Shown here: positions 49,985 through 62,600 of the stretch, piece after piece
Numbering within the stretch: the first letter of the stretch is position 1
Layout: every line of letters starts with the position of its first letter
NCBI RefSeq assembly: GCF_002443255.2
Contig: NW_019211459.1
Location: 2,557,751-2,621,750 of the forward strand
Source of the DNA: Varroa destructor
Lineage: Eukaryota; Arthropoda; Arachnida; Mesostigmata; Varroidae
Direction: 5' to 3'
Length of the DNA: 64,000 nt
Made by a program: the position numbers and the translations under genes
Notes under the pieces: generated by a model
The model's input: the letters and a program-made list of their open reading frames with translations, nothing else
Told to the model about the DNA's origin: nothing
Databases searched by the model: none

Positions 49985-50720
49985 TATATCGGCAGACTTC
50001 AGCGGATGCTTGTGCAATAGTCAGACGTACAAAAAATGTGGTGACGGTAGTTGGAACAACAATTGGAAGATAGTGTCTGGCAGGTGAAATAGGTCACCAA
50101 CAACTGCCTGTGTGATAGAGAGCAATGATAGATTGAGAAGATACTGGTGCTGATCGTTGTGATGGTACCGTTGATAGAAATTATGACGTACTAAAAAAAT
50201 TAAACCAATTCCGATAGCCAGAACTGAAAACTCTACACGTTGTCGTTCACCAGGTTTTATACGTATTCGGATACTTATTTCAGGCCAGCGAGTTTCTCTA
50301 GTACAGCCTCGTTCTAGGCAGTGGCAGCGGTCATGAACAGTGGTATTGTCGTCATCGCTCTTTACATAATCGTCACCACCGTCGTCGTCGTCGTCGCCGC
50401 CGCCGAGACTGCCGCCACGCTTCGGTCCGATACGAGGACCTGCTGCTGCTGCTACGGCTTAGCTTAGCGCGCATTCATCTTACAGCGCAGATTCACAGTC
50501 GGAAGCGGATATTGCAGGTCGTAGTTGCCCTGACCATGAATAACTGCAACAACTGCACCAGTGCAGTTGCAACCAGAAGTAGCCGTTGCATTATTAAATC
50601 GAATCACGGTGCTACCCCTGCTATCAACCCTGCCACGTGCCGACGAACCACTTTCAACTTTGGGTGAATATATTTATCGTTCGTATTCTTCTCGTTAGAG
50701 CTTCTTTTCCTATTTGTGTC
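49985..50720 (-). promoter_or_regulatory. Probable palmitoyltransferase promoter and leader zone
   Basis: This GC-elevated stretch upstream of the palmitoyltransferase start codon includes a GTC/GCC triplet run (about 50380-50405) and a CTG run (about 50441-50452). Its position and composition suggest the 5' leader and promoter. No start site can be assigned. Confidence 0.4.
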
Positions 50721-52111
50721 CTTTTTGTTGGCCGACGTTCTTTGATGTTACGTATATGACAGATGCTTCTCTAAATGACAGATTGATACAAGGAGTATAA
50801 TTGCCCGCGTATCAGCGAGACACGCATAAATAGCGCTTTTATTCTTCCTTTGGCACAAATACAAAGCGCAGCCAAAGTACCTAAATTGCAAAGCCGATAT
50901 CGTCGCGGGAAAATGCAGGACACCGAAGTTAGCAACGGCACACCATATCCTCCGTTCGCTCACAAACGTTCAGTATAGTTCAGGATCTCCGCTCGCTCGA
51001 TTAATTCTTTGACGTCGGCTTTACTTTGAGATAGCTTTTTAACGTTGCTGCTGTTATTACTATCCTATGAGACGAACCATAGTCATAATTTAAATAGCAA
51101 GATATTTATCTATTCTACTGGTCTACTGATGTATAAATACGTTGCATCACCCGCACTCTGGCATCACCGAAACGCGAAACGTTATTACGGGTAGACTAGA
51201 AGTAGCAGTCACCGTCACAGTAAACGCCGCAGTTACAGCTGTTTTTTCGCAGTAAATATTATCATATAACATTATGATAATACTTGAATATACTTTAATT
51301 TTAACGCCACAGTTCGTCACTGTTTGCACACGAACTGTTCCATTGCCACTCGGGAAGTCGCATCCAACAGTAACAAACTACGTCCAGTGAGAATCACACC
51401 TTTATTGGTGACACTTTGACACGAACGACCGATTGTTAACTGCAGCACGCAATTATCAGGTCGGCCGTTTTTTATTTGTCAATTCTGCGTTCGCACTATT
51501 GCTATTACTGCCGCAGGACGCTGCAGCTGGGCGATTTGTTAGTAGCAAACAGTTTCGCAGGTGGACACCGGTCACTCTGGTTTGATCGTTTGAGTAATGG
51601 CTTGTTTCTCTATCGATTGTATCTTTCCGTTTTTGAATTCGGTTTTTATTGAATGCGATTATGTGGTCGTAAGGAAACAATCAAATATGAAAGGTGACAA
51701 TGGTGATGTAGTGAGGACTTGTTAGAGGTGGGCGTGAATGACAGTTGAGAAAATCATACATTTACGAGTCATCACAGAAGCACGCTCTACATGTAGACGA
51801 TACTCGAATCCTAATGGAGCACACGCCAACACGCTGAGGCACGAACACGAAACGAAGACAAACAGATAGCTGGCATTGAACGGCTGTACTCAAGAGGATG
51901 CTTTCTTCTGCGCTGGGTCTCTAGTACTGGTGGTGTTATTGCATTGTTTTTCGTCACGTCACCTGAATAGTCATCAGTTCAATTCCTGTGTTTCGTATCA
52001 GTAGCCATAATGAGCATAATCATTGCATTAAAAGTAGGGAAAATGCATTATCAATGCCTTGATATGAGCGCTCTTAATAACTGTTGGATACTGTGTGAAA
52101 TGTATTAACAG

Positions 52112-52239
52112 CGTTCCCTCCTTCCTCCAAAACAAACACTGTTCACATCTGGTCCTCGAGTTGAGTTCCTGATTACGTCAACAAAGTGGACGACAATTCT
52201 CACTCGAGATACTCCAGCTGTCACTAAATTCGAAGATGG
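52112..52239 (+). CDS. Putative plus-strand exon, unidentified
   Basis: The frame RSLLPPKQTLFTSGPRVEFL continues to AVTKFED between an ATTAACAG acceptor and a GTACGT donor, ending in phase 2. It joins in frame to the short segment at 52340-52370. The opposite strand is also open, so this is only suggestive. No family was recognised. Confidence 0.25.
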
Positions 52240-52339
52240 GTACGTTCTCATCAAAAACACTTCCTTTTTACCGGCGCTTACGCCGACCAACAGTTTGCTA
52301 TAATGTTCGTACTTGAACTCCGTGTTTTGTGTTCTGCAG

Positions 52340-52370
52340 ATTCACAATACCGTTGTACATTGAACCGTAA
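52340..52370 (+). CDS. Putative plus-strand terminal exon, unidentified
   Basis: After a strong pyrimidine-rich acceptor (TTTTGTGTTCTGCAG), the frame set by the exon ending at 52239 reads FTIPLYIEP and then TAA. The intervening intron would be 100 nt. It is weak on its own and depends on the upstream exon. Confidence 0.22.
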
Positions 52371-53932
52371 TAATGTAGTGGAGCAGGTCCGTGCGCCTTG
52401 CGAATGATGAGTCGCGTCTAGTTAACTACGATTCCGTGCTGCTGCTTCGTCTATTCGCTCGACAACAGATTCAGTGTGACTTATGGGGGTAGATATATGA
52501 TAAATATCTGATGCTTTACACCCCTTCCGCGTTATTTTATCACTAACAAAAGAAGCAGTCCGAAATAGTTTAGAGTGAGAACGTCATATCTAATTGGGCC
52601 AAACAGCTTTTGACAATTTCGTCTCTATTACAAGCAATACCAGCTTAACCGCTTTCGAGGTTTTTAATAACTCTTCTTCTGTATCGATCGTTACTGGTAA
52701 ATCGTATACCTCGTGGCCTCCTAGGATCGTTAGTGGGAGCACAGGGTGAAGATCGTTCTTATTCCAGCTCCTCAAGTACAAACACATGCTGATAGACGCA
52801 TTCCATAAAAAACGATGATACTAATAATAACAATAAAATAGAAGCGCGAAAAAGAAAGCGACAGGGTCGTCAGTCAGTACATATTTTAAGAACAACCAGT
52901 CATCAATACTCTACGTAATCGCGCGTACGATTTTCTTGTTGGCCGCCGCTGCCTTTATCTCATCAAAAAATCCTCTTATGTTCGATGAATCACAAAGATC
53001 GGCGTATACTTAACCGGGACAGTCCACCAGGAGACGCCGCCAACATAAATTAGAGGACACGTCTGATGCCCTGTTATCGCACCTAAATAATTTCTAAATA
53101 ATAATAATAATAATATTGCTGTTATTAGTACAGACTGCCCTTTGCTGCTGGTAGTGGCTAGTCAACACAATGCCATCTTGTAGTCATTCTTCTTAATATG
53201 AACACCAGTGTTACGCTTCATTACTACTGGTACTGGCTGGTAACAGTTGCAGTTCTTGTAATTACAGCAGTAGTGAGGGTTGTTTTGCTGTGAGCTTACA
53301 TCGCAGAGCATTTAAATCGGTGGCAGTAACGGAGGTGCCCAATACTCATTCTTAGTTCTTTACTTTTCTAACTACTATTTGGTTGCTTTGTTATGGTTGT
53401 AGGAGTTATGGCAAGCCACCGCTGCTAAAGATATTTAGCGCAGTGTGTAGGAACTCACTCGTTGCTGGCTGGTCGACCCCTTGCTCGTACCTACAAAGGC
53501 GAGCACTGCTGATGCACCAACTAACCGACTCTTATCTTCACTACAAGAAGCCAAAAAGGCTAGATAAACGACACTGAACCTATCGTTATTGCCTCTGCAG
53601 GAACACATACGAGCAATTTTCCGGCTGAATAAGGAAAAATTAACCTCTTACTCGTGATACGGCTCCTACTTTGATACTGGACAGATACTGCTGCCGTAAC
53701 CAGCATTCGCTGTTTTCTGCTCTTTGTAGGTGTTGTTTGTTCACCCTGCTACAACTGCAGGCACTACAGCTGCTAGTATTGTTAATGACCGTGTCGATAT
53801 TTGTCCTCACAGAGACAGTTGTACTAAAAGTGTTGTAGTCTATTTTTGCTCTCTGGCATATCCACAGGCCCACACAATCATTCACAGCAACAACACAGAG
53901 GAGCTACATAACCAAAACAAGATGTCCCTGTT

Positions 53933-54035
53933 TTGGTCCATTCACCTGATGCAGACGACGGGGGCTCCCGTATGGCCAAGGCGTTCATCCGATTTGGAGA
54001 GGACAGCATGGCGCGCGGCATGAAAACAAGAAAGT
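53933..54035 (+). CDS. Coding-like segment with FIRFG motif
   Basis: A plus-strand frame with strongly G/C-ending codons reads SPDADDGGSRMAKAFIRFGE and then DSMARGMKTRK before turning AT-rich. FIRFG recalls FMRFamide-type peptides, but no basic cleavage site follows the glycine, so a neuropeptide precursor is unlikely as read. The frame has no clear start or donor. The true extent is unknown. Confidence 0.22.
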
Positions 54036-56429
54036 CCAAAATTATAGATGTGCTTCGCTTGAAAATGTTACCCAAACTGTTTCTGTATGCGATTGGCCAG
54101 GCTGTCTATTCAAGAGAAGGTTTAAGTGTTGTACTTTTTCATTTTAGGAGCATCTTTTAGTGCATGTGATTTCAGATTAATTTAGAATCAAACACGGTTT
54201 ATTCAATAACTTATTATCTAATTACAACACAACTGTGAACGACCACATAATAGCCAGTGCAAAAATAACAAGTGTCAAGCTAAAAGGAAGTTGAGCATCG
54301 ACTGACGACTTGATATTGAAATTTATATTTTCTTTGAGGATTTAATAGTGATTTAATGGTACAATAGTGTTTTAAATATGATAAAACTTACTGGCTGGAA
54401 GGCTCTATTTAGAAAAACGACAATCATTTCTGAACGATAGAGTTTGTATTTGCTCTTCAGAAGATATATCTTGCAATAATGGATTCCATCGATTAAATCT
54501 TGAGTAAACAGTGAATTACACTGACATAACATATCACTAAAGCGAACAAAGGAACTAACACATGTTTTGTCTGTCCTAACTAAAACAATAGAAATACGTA
54601 AAAAAATGAGAAGTTGCCAGTATTTTGATCAGATGAAAATATTCAGGTTGAATTGAGACATAATTCGTGTCATTTGTTTGGCACTGTATATTAATAAATA
54701 TAAATACTTAAGTGACTTTATTCTGTACGTGTCATAAGCGATTCTCTTGTGGGACTGTAAATTCAATGCCACTGCCATTAGCTTCTATTCAGGGCTTACA
54801 TAGCTGGCTAGTTAAAGCCTAGAAGCAGCTTCGCTGAATTGACAGATATCTTTTAAAGAGATCGTATGTATGGCACGTTGAAGTCTCGCTGAAACACGCC
54901 ATGTGTAAAAACAAGACTAACAGATTAAAGCTTCTGGTCGATAATAGGCCAGAAATCTCAAAAATCCAAGGGTCCAGAGAGACTAACAAGTTCAAAAACT
55001 GCAACAAACGCAAATAGTAACAACAAACAATGCTGGGGCCTACTTGTAAGGCTAAATTGGCGATAGATACCTTTTCTCGAAATGCTGAGATCATTAAAAA
55101 TGGCAGAGTCAAATGATGGCAGAGCCGTTTTAATAATATTCGAGCCCTTTCAATGCAATACGGTTAATGGATTTCCTCTTTGCTTCACGAAAATTTTTCT
55201 TAGGCCTATTGGAGGGCGCATTGAGTCAATAATGCCGCCAGTAAATTTCGAGTACCCGAGAAAGTTTACAACCAGGTTTCGTCCGCTGCAAAAATATTAG
55301 ATAATACCTTCGTATGCTGACCTTTGTTTATTTTCTGAACAGAAGCTTTTTGCCTCTGCCGTGACAGGCCTGTGGTATATTTCTAGGTTCAACTGGCTTT
55401 TTGTTAGCACTAAGGATAATAGATGCACGCATGTACACTTTAACATTTGTTCCGATTTATTCTGGACACTCAGTATGTAATTTTTTAGGTATGTTATTTT
55501 GTCACGGGTAACGGAAGGTCTAAGTTAGGACACTTGACTTTTAGCAAGTGTCTTACCCGTTTAGGACCCGAATCTTCCAACTTTTAGTCACCTGTTTTAA
55601 TTTTTAACTGGTATAAAAAATACTATTTAATGCATTCGGTTAATATTCTGTTATAACCTAACTGCAGCCTCATAAAGCTGAGGACAGCCGCTTGGCTTAA
55701 AATTAATTTAATTGCATGCTTTTGTTTTAAGGTCGTTTAGTAGGTAAACTCTAGTCAATAAGTAGTTATTATTCGGTGAGCCTTGTTGATAGCGACTCAA
55801 GGTGTAGACCTGGAATGTACTCGTCAGGTACCTCGACATAAGTACGTTTTTTTTTTTATTTCAAATTGTATTACATCAAACCTTATGTCTAATAAGAAGA
55901 ATATTATTGTAAGTAATAATCACAATTAATCTCTAACTGCCACCGGTTTATGGAAATCATAACTTGATACGAATAGCATATTTCAAGCTAGCTTTTATCT
56001 AGGCAATCACAGCACGAATAACTGTAATATATCAGAAAAATAAGTTCATTCGTTTATTAGAAATGATTCAACATCGAAATGTACACGTGTCAGGTAAGAA
56101 TATATATTTTCTGAGCGAGTCGTGTTGGAAGTCATGTGAACAGTCTCACGAAGTCATACAGTTATCATGAAATTCGCTGTCCAGCAAAAGCTACAAAAAA
56201 CTGCATGTGACCTAACAGTACTAAGTAGTATCAAGCTGAGATCATCAAATAAAAATTATAGGCAAGGATCTCTCTTGTATTTATGTTTACGGATGATTTC
56301 AAGTTATAGTGCTTATGAAAAAGTAGCTATAAGTGAAGATATGAAATAATGCAAAAAATACATAGTGTTTCAGTTTTTTTATTAACGAATGCGATCAAAC
56401 CAGGCACTCTGTAAAACAATCAACATTTG

Positions 56430-56449
56430 TATATATATATATATATATA
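56430..56449. repeat. (TA)n microsatellite
   Basis: A short TA run just downstream of the ACSF3 stop codon, probably in its 3' UTR. Confidence 0.85.
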
Positions 56450-56512
56450 CATACATAAATGCGACACCCATGCAATGATGCCGTAATTGTTTTAGTGAGT
56501 CTTCCATGTTCT

Positions 56513-56692
56513 CTAGGAGGAGCTTGGGAATAGTTTCTTGACCAGTTCTTTCTTGTTGATTTTCCCAAGATAATTTCTCTCCAGTTTCGGCACGATTTTT
56601 AAGATCGTTGGTGCACTGTATGATGCCATGCGCTTCTTGCACCAGGCTCGCAAAGAATCCAGCTGAAGCTCCTTTAACATCCGAGTAATAAC
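56513..56692 (-). CDS. ACSF3: ACSF3 coding exon 11 (catalytic lysine and stop)
   Basis: This exon encodes LDSLRAWCKKRMASYSAPT and LGKINKKELVKKLFPSSS followed by TAG. The lysine in GKINKK is the adenylation lysine. The exact 5' end is uncertain: acceptors at 56692 and 56719 are both in frame and differ by nine residues. Confidence 0.87.
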   Translation of the reverse strand, partial: VITRMLKELQLDSLRAWCKKRMASYSAPTILKIVPKLERNYLGKINKKELVKKLFPSSS

Positions 56693-59600
56693 CTCATTTA
56701 GACAAAAGCGCACCCAATTCTGTTTGGAAGGCTATTGTAGCAATTATCTTTGCAAACGTATAAAGTTTGAACTACAAACAATAAATAGACTATTTTTATT
56801 TATTTCGAATTACACTACTGTAGTCTTTTAAGCGGGCTTTTTTTCACAAGTGTTTTATAAAATCGACAGCAGTTATAATTTCAACTGAAAAATCTTAAAG
56901 TCGTGTAACTTCTTGTAAATTATTTTTATATCGGTTAATAGCTTTGACATCCGGGAATCGTTCTCATAGAAATTAGTTGCTTTGGTAGTAAATAGTTTCT
57001 TTATATATAATATACGGCACTTTAATTAGCTGTTTAGTCCTATGCCTAAAAATATATCGTTCATTTGTTACTCACGCTTGCAGTGCTTTTAAGCACAACG
57101 ATAGCAGCTACGCGCTCACCCCATATTTCATCAGGAACCCCAACTACCGTTACTTCATCAGTATCCGGATGACTTAACAGGTGTTTTTCAACATCAAGAG
57201 CGCTGATTTTATAACCACCTGACTTGATTATGTCGGTCGAAGCACGTCCTATTTTGTCCACACAAATATCAGCAATAACTATTGGTATCCAGTTATTAAT
57301 AATAGCTACTTAAGTAACAAGGGATCTGTCTCAGTTTGGAAATCTGATTATACCGCTTGCGCAAAGACGTCGCAAACAAGCCTAATATATATATATTGCG
57401 GATTGAGCTGCTTATCCCAATATAATGTTTATAGATTTCTATAATACTATGTTATAAACATACTACGGAGTATTTTGATATTAGCCAACCAATGAAATTG
57501 TTGGACAGTAGTTATTGTTCTAACAATTGCGTTTTAGACATTTACCCGCGCCGTACTATAAAACTGTAATCTAGAAGCTCAAATAGGATGTCCCTGTAAC
57601 AACTACATTTCATAAATAAATCCGTTCCTTATCGCAACCGTTTGGTGCTTTAACAGAAATGAAATAAAACTCTCCAACTAACAACACACTGTTTTCAGAC
57701 TGTCCAACTTCTAGCTTACTCATTATATAGATATATGTATATAATTTTTTTTCTAGTTTTTGTATCGGCAACTGACATCTTATAACAAAAAAAACTCGAC
57801 ATAAACATTACTATCTTGAACTAACATCTAGTTTAGATGTTCAGATTTGAGAGGCAGCCATCTTGTAGGCTATACGTGGTAGCTACATGCATGGTGTAGT
57901 GACTAAAGTATTGATATGACCTGTTACCGAGCGCCACTGACACCAATCGGTCGGAAACTCACTTTTTGAGGTAATATGTGTCTCAAGTGGTATGGTAGTA
58001 TTTTGAATTACTAACCCATCGCGCGGCCTCTTAGCTAGGTACCTATAAACTATATGTGCTATAAGAAAAATACGAACCTAATTTAGCACGAGTTGCTGCG
58101 CAGTGAAGTAATGCAAATTCTAGTGAAAACAATGTACGGACTGTTATGTATAGTATCAAGTTAAAGTTAATTAAACAAAAAAAACACTTTCGACAACTGA
58201 ACTTGCGTAAAATGAATAAATATAGCTAAACGTCTTCAAGACGTTCATAGATGAAAGATTATTTTGGAATAGAAGCTGGACAGGATTGCAGCAGAGATAT
58301 TCGTCATAAGCCAATTAGCTGCAACTAACCCAGGATCTTGTAGACGCCTTTAGATCCGTTATTTTCAGTCATAATGCACTGAGCTATATCTCCCGTTATG
58401 AACCACCCGCACTCACTAAAGGCTTCCCTTGTCCTTTCCTTTTTATTCCAGTAACGGTTAAATACAAACGGACCGCGCAGTAGTAAGTCTCCGCTCGTAT
58501 CTACAATTTACATGTAACAGCAGCGAAATTAGTGTTAGGTATAACACACAATACAGAGCAATTCTCTATGTACGCATATTTATGTAAGTCCTACACAACA
58601 GGTCATCAGGGTCTGCTCCCTTTTGTTAAAATGTATTCGCTAGACTCCAAGCAGACGTTCTCAAACTATACAGAACATTAATCTTAATAGTTGGCAATCA
58701 TATAAGGCCTGACCATAGGGTACAGCTATATTGCATATAGATTACGAGTAAATAAGCTCGTTGAGATTCAGACGAACTCTCTTCGTTTTGCTCTGTACTA
58801 TCGTATTCTTGTCAAATCCAAACGCTTGCGAATACGATCTAAACTTTTGTGTAAAAATAATTTAAAAATATTCCGATTGGATCGAGCGTGTTTGGTGAGA
58901 TCGACTATTTATATGCTATAAATGTGCAAAAAGACGAAATAACCTTTTTCATAAATGGTACTTCCGTTGTAATCTCCTTTCGCTATTGTTTTTACGATTC
59001 GTCGCCCTTCCAGCTCTGCGATCAAGATCTCACTACCTCTCGTAGGAAAACCAACATAACCTGCATATATATAAGAAGGTATAACAAAATCTTTTTATAT
59101 GATTACGGTAATTATTTATTCAGTCGGGCAATATAATTTGTTCCTAAGCTGCTTTACTCAGTTTGTGACGGCGGCGCGGAGGGAGAGTCGGGCAGAAAGT
59201 ATGCTAAATATTAAACTAAGGTATTTAGTGCATTTCTACTAACGCACATCGCTGATGTCGTCAATCAAAAGGTAGCGGAACACAAAGTTGAACTGCGTGC
59301 GAAAAAACGATCGCCCCTAGTACGCGTCCAAGATATAGCTGCATTAAAATATACAATTTATTTTGATTTATTAATATCAAGGTGCAAACAGTATTATCAT
59401 GCCCCGGCCGAACCTTAAGCTCATGAACTCTTTTCAAAGTATAAAGAGGTTCTATCAAAAAAAGTGTTGGCTACTAACCAACGTATCGTTTTCCATGAAG
59501 GTTATTTGAAAGTGGGACTCCCACTTCAGTCATGCCGTATCGTTCGAGAACCTCTATTCCCATAATTTCTTTAATCTGCCTATAAATAGGTTCCGGAAGA

Positions 59601-62600
59601 GCCGCTGAACCGCTGATGAGGAGCCTGTAAGATTTTTAAGTAAACATCTAAGTTAGTGCCTGCCAAATTATATAATTTATTTTATTCGACGTCACATACT
59701 GTGTGACTTATATTAGATCGTGAAATGGCTACCAGCGGTTACCAACGGCTTTTATGAGTAGACGTGAGATTTTCAGAGAATGATTATTGGATAACTGTTA
59801 GAAGTGACAAACAAGCTGCTTGAGTATCGATGTTCTCATTTGAAAACGTAAGCCCATGCTTTTTTGGCTCAACACGAAGTATGGCCCAAGCGCCAAAGTG
59901 ATATCCCTTTAAATAAATTAATACTTTACTAACGGATGTGTAACGTAGTATAGTAATGAACTGACCTCTAATGGAAATTCGGCAAAATTCTAAATTATCA
60001 AGGGGTTATTGGGAAGAATTAGCTATAAAGAATCTGACCTGATGTGGCTGCGAATTGCTTTGTGAACCTTGTCCGTAGGCCAACTGGATGCTAAGTGGTT
60101 TTTAAAGAACGAAAGAAGTTGGACGTACATTGTGGGAACACCCATAAATATGGACACAGGGTTTTCGGATTCCACTTCCAGCAACAAATGTTGCCAAATC
60201 TGGAAAATTAGGGAATAACTTTATTTAACTTTCATTTAGAATGCACTATGAATATAATTAGAATACTATCATCATTCTTACAAATTAGGATTTTAGTTGT
60301 CGAAAAATGTCCAGTAGGCGTATATATTCTTTGTCAACGGTAGTGGTTTTTACGGTAGCTTAAGCACTGTTTATGAAAGGAAAAATCCTAATTGCCTGAG
60401 TGACAAGAATACATAATATATATTATCTAATTTAATGCCAAAAATGATATTAAACAATAAATAGGATAGAGAATGATTTACTCATTCATACGTACTCTAG
60501 CAGGGTCAAACTTTCGAAGCATACGGATGCAGGCGCCTGAGTAAAGCGGTGTCAAAATTCCTTAAATAGTGTACAAAATGCAAAAACGTGTTAATATTAT
60601 GTCAGGAAATTCCTAGACTGTAACAATTTTGCTGGAAGGCGGAAATTTAATTGCACATAGGTACATATATATAAATGGTTTCAGCCTAGGACAGGTTCCG
60701 TTGATCTAATACCGTACTTTTGAATTCAAAATCTCAGCAGTAACAGTGGTTACGATTAAAGTGAAACAGTTTAACGCAGCATAATATTAAACCGGACCGG
60801 AAACTATGCCATGCGTGTGGTGCAACGGTAAGGCGTGCAGCATTCGATCGCGATCAGTCCATTGCCACGCATCCCGGATTTGTGATGCTTGGAACCACAG
60901 ATTAACGTGACGATGCACTACACCTTTCGGCGGGCCGGTTGTCCCTGACGTGTACATTATTAGAGCGTCGTACGTCTCAAGTCCATACTGCAATTTAATT
61001 TTACATTATAGAAAGCAGGTTATTATTTTTAGTAAGTATTAACATATGCAGTTATGTATGTACTCTTCAAACATGTACTCGGCAAACTTCTAGGTAAATT
61101 TAGTGCATTCTATGCCTATACAAAACGGCCAAATTCGGGCAGGCAGTCTTTCTTTTATTATGAAAGGGTAATGTACAAACTTCTTGCAGAGATACGAAAT
61201 CCTACTTGTAGGTATTTGCCATCGCAGTGTGCCACCGACAAACCATATATGTAGCGCAAACTGAGACCGCAGTTGAATCTAAAGAAAAAAAGTGATACAT
61301 TTTCTATAGAATCTCTTTATTAATGAACAAAGGGTAGGTCTATTACTGTTCATCCATTATTTTAAGTCGTTTCGTGAGTTTACATGTTTGCAATGTGCTG
61401 CGAATGAAGGCTGATTATCCTATTAAAAAATTTGCCGTTTTTTAGCTTGGCCAACTCTCTTTTTTAATTCATTTCAGTCAAATCGAAGATAATTAAAAAT
61501 GCTTTTTTTTTTTTTCAATATTTCCCTAAGTTTTTTTGCCTGTAGCCGTTATTCTTCATTCTGCAGGCTTAATTCTCCGCACACTAATTAGCGTAAAAAT
61601 GTTTCTTATTTTTTTTCAAAAAAAGGAACTAATAAGTAGAAATAATATGAGATCACATACATCAGTCCAGAATAATTTTATTGATACTTTCTGTTTAACA
61701 CCTACAAAGCAAGAACTACAGAAAAAAAAGCATTATACCCATTTGGGCGTATTGTCCCAGCTGGGTCCTAGACCGATTTCTTCCGTGTCACCGAGAATAA
61801 GTACTGGCGTGTTGGTTTTACTTCCAAGTTCTTTTAATTTCGGTTCAAACTCCTTAGTTCCTGTAGTATGCACAATAAAGTAAACATTCTTGTGATTATT
61901 ACTTGCGGGCCATGATAATAATCATAAGCATACAACAGAAGTATACCAGTGTCTAGGTATAAAAGCGAATTTGCAATGCATCTAGAAGGCTGAGTGCCTT
62001 GATGTCTAGTCCTACAGCAATGTCCTTGACATCGTGTTTCTACTACTAAGTTGCAATTTAGTTGAAGGCCTAAATTAAATTTAATGGCAGCTATAAATAA
62101 TGAAACTGAGTAAATCAGGGAAACATAATAAACATCACATGTGGTACACACTTCGTTTCCGATATCTTGCCCTCTAGCATTGACAACACTTTGGAAGAAG
62201 TATGTTTTGTGACATTAAGACCTATCTGCTGTTACTCACCTATAATCAGACTGACTTGAGGGTCGTTGACGTAATACTCCATTAGGCTTATGGGATGTTC
62301 GTGGAACAGGGGGACAGCACACAAGCCATTCTTCCAAATTGCCCAAAGAGTAGCTACGTAGCGTACATCCCCCGGACAGAGGTAAGCTACCCGCGGCACA
62401 ATTCGTAACCTACCTCCGTCACCGCCATCTATGCAAGGAGTATCGCCAGCGATAGTTGGTTGAACTCCGCCCTATTATCGTATCGAGCAAGTGACAAATA
62501 GGATAATGTTACACTTGACTTTTAATTGGTGTGGAGCTCGTTTACTGCATAAGCATTAAACGACACCTTCTACTCCATAACGAACATATACTCAGGAACC

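Larger units (their letters stand above)
50721..56512. other. Intergenic region between the palmitoyltransferase and ACSF3
   Basis: Holds the putative plus-strand exons listed at 52.1-52.4 and 53.9 kb and a 65-codon minus-strand ORF at 52590-52787. No confirmed gene. The stretch just downstream of the ACSF3 stop codon (below 56.5 kb) is probably its 3' UTR. Confidence 0.5.

Noticed and set aside
53933..54160. FMRFamide-like neuropeptide precursor reading
   Set aside because: The FIRFG is followed by Glu, not a basic cleavage site, and no signal peptide or repeated peptide was found. Only the codon bias is notable.
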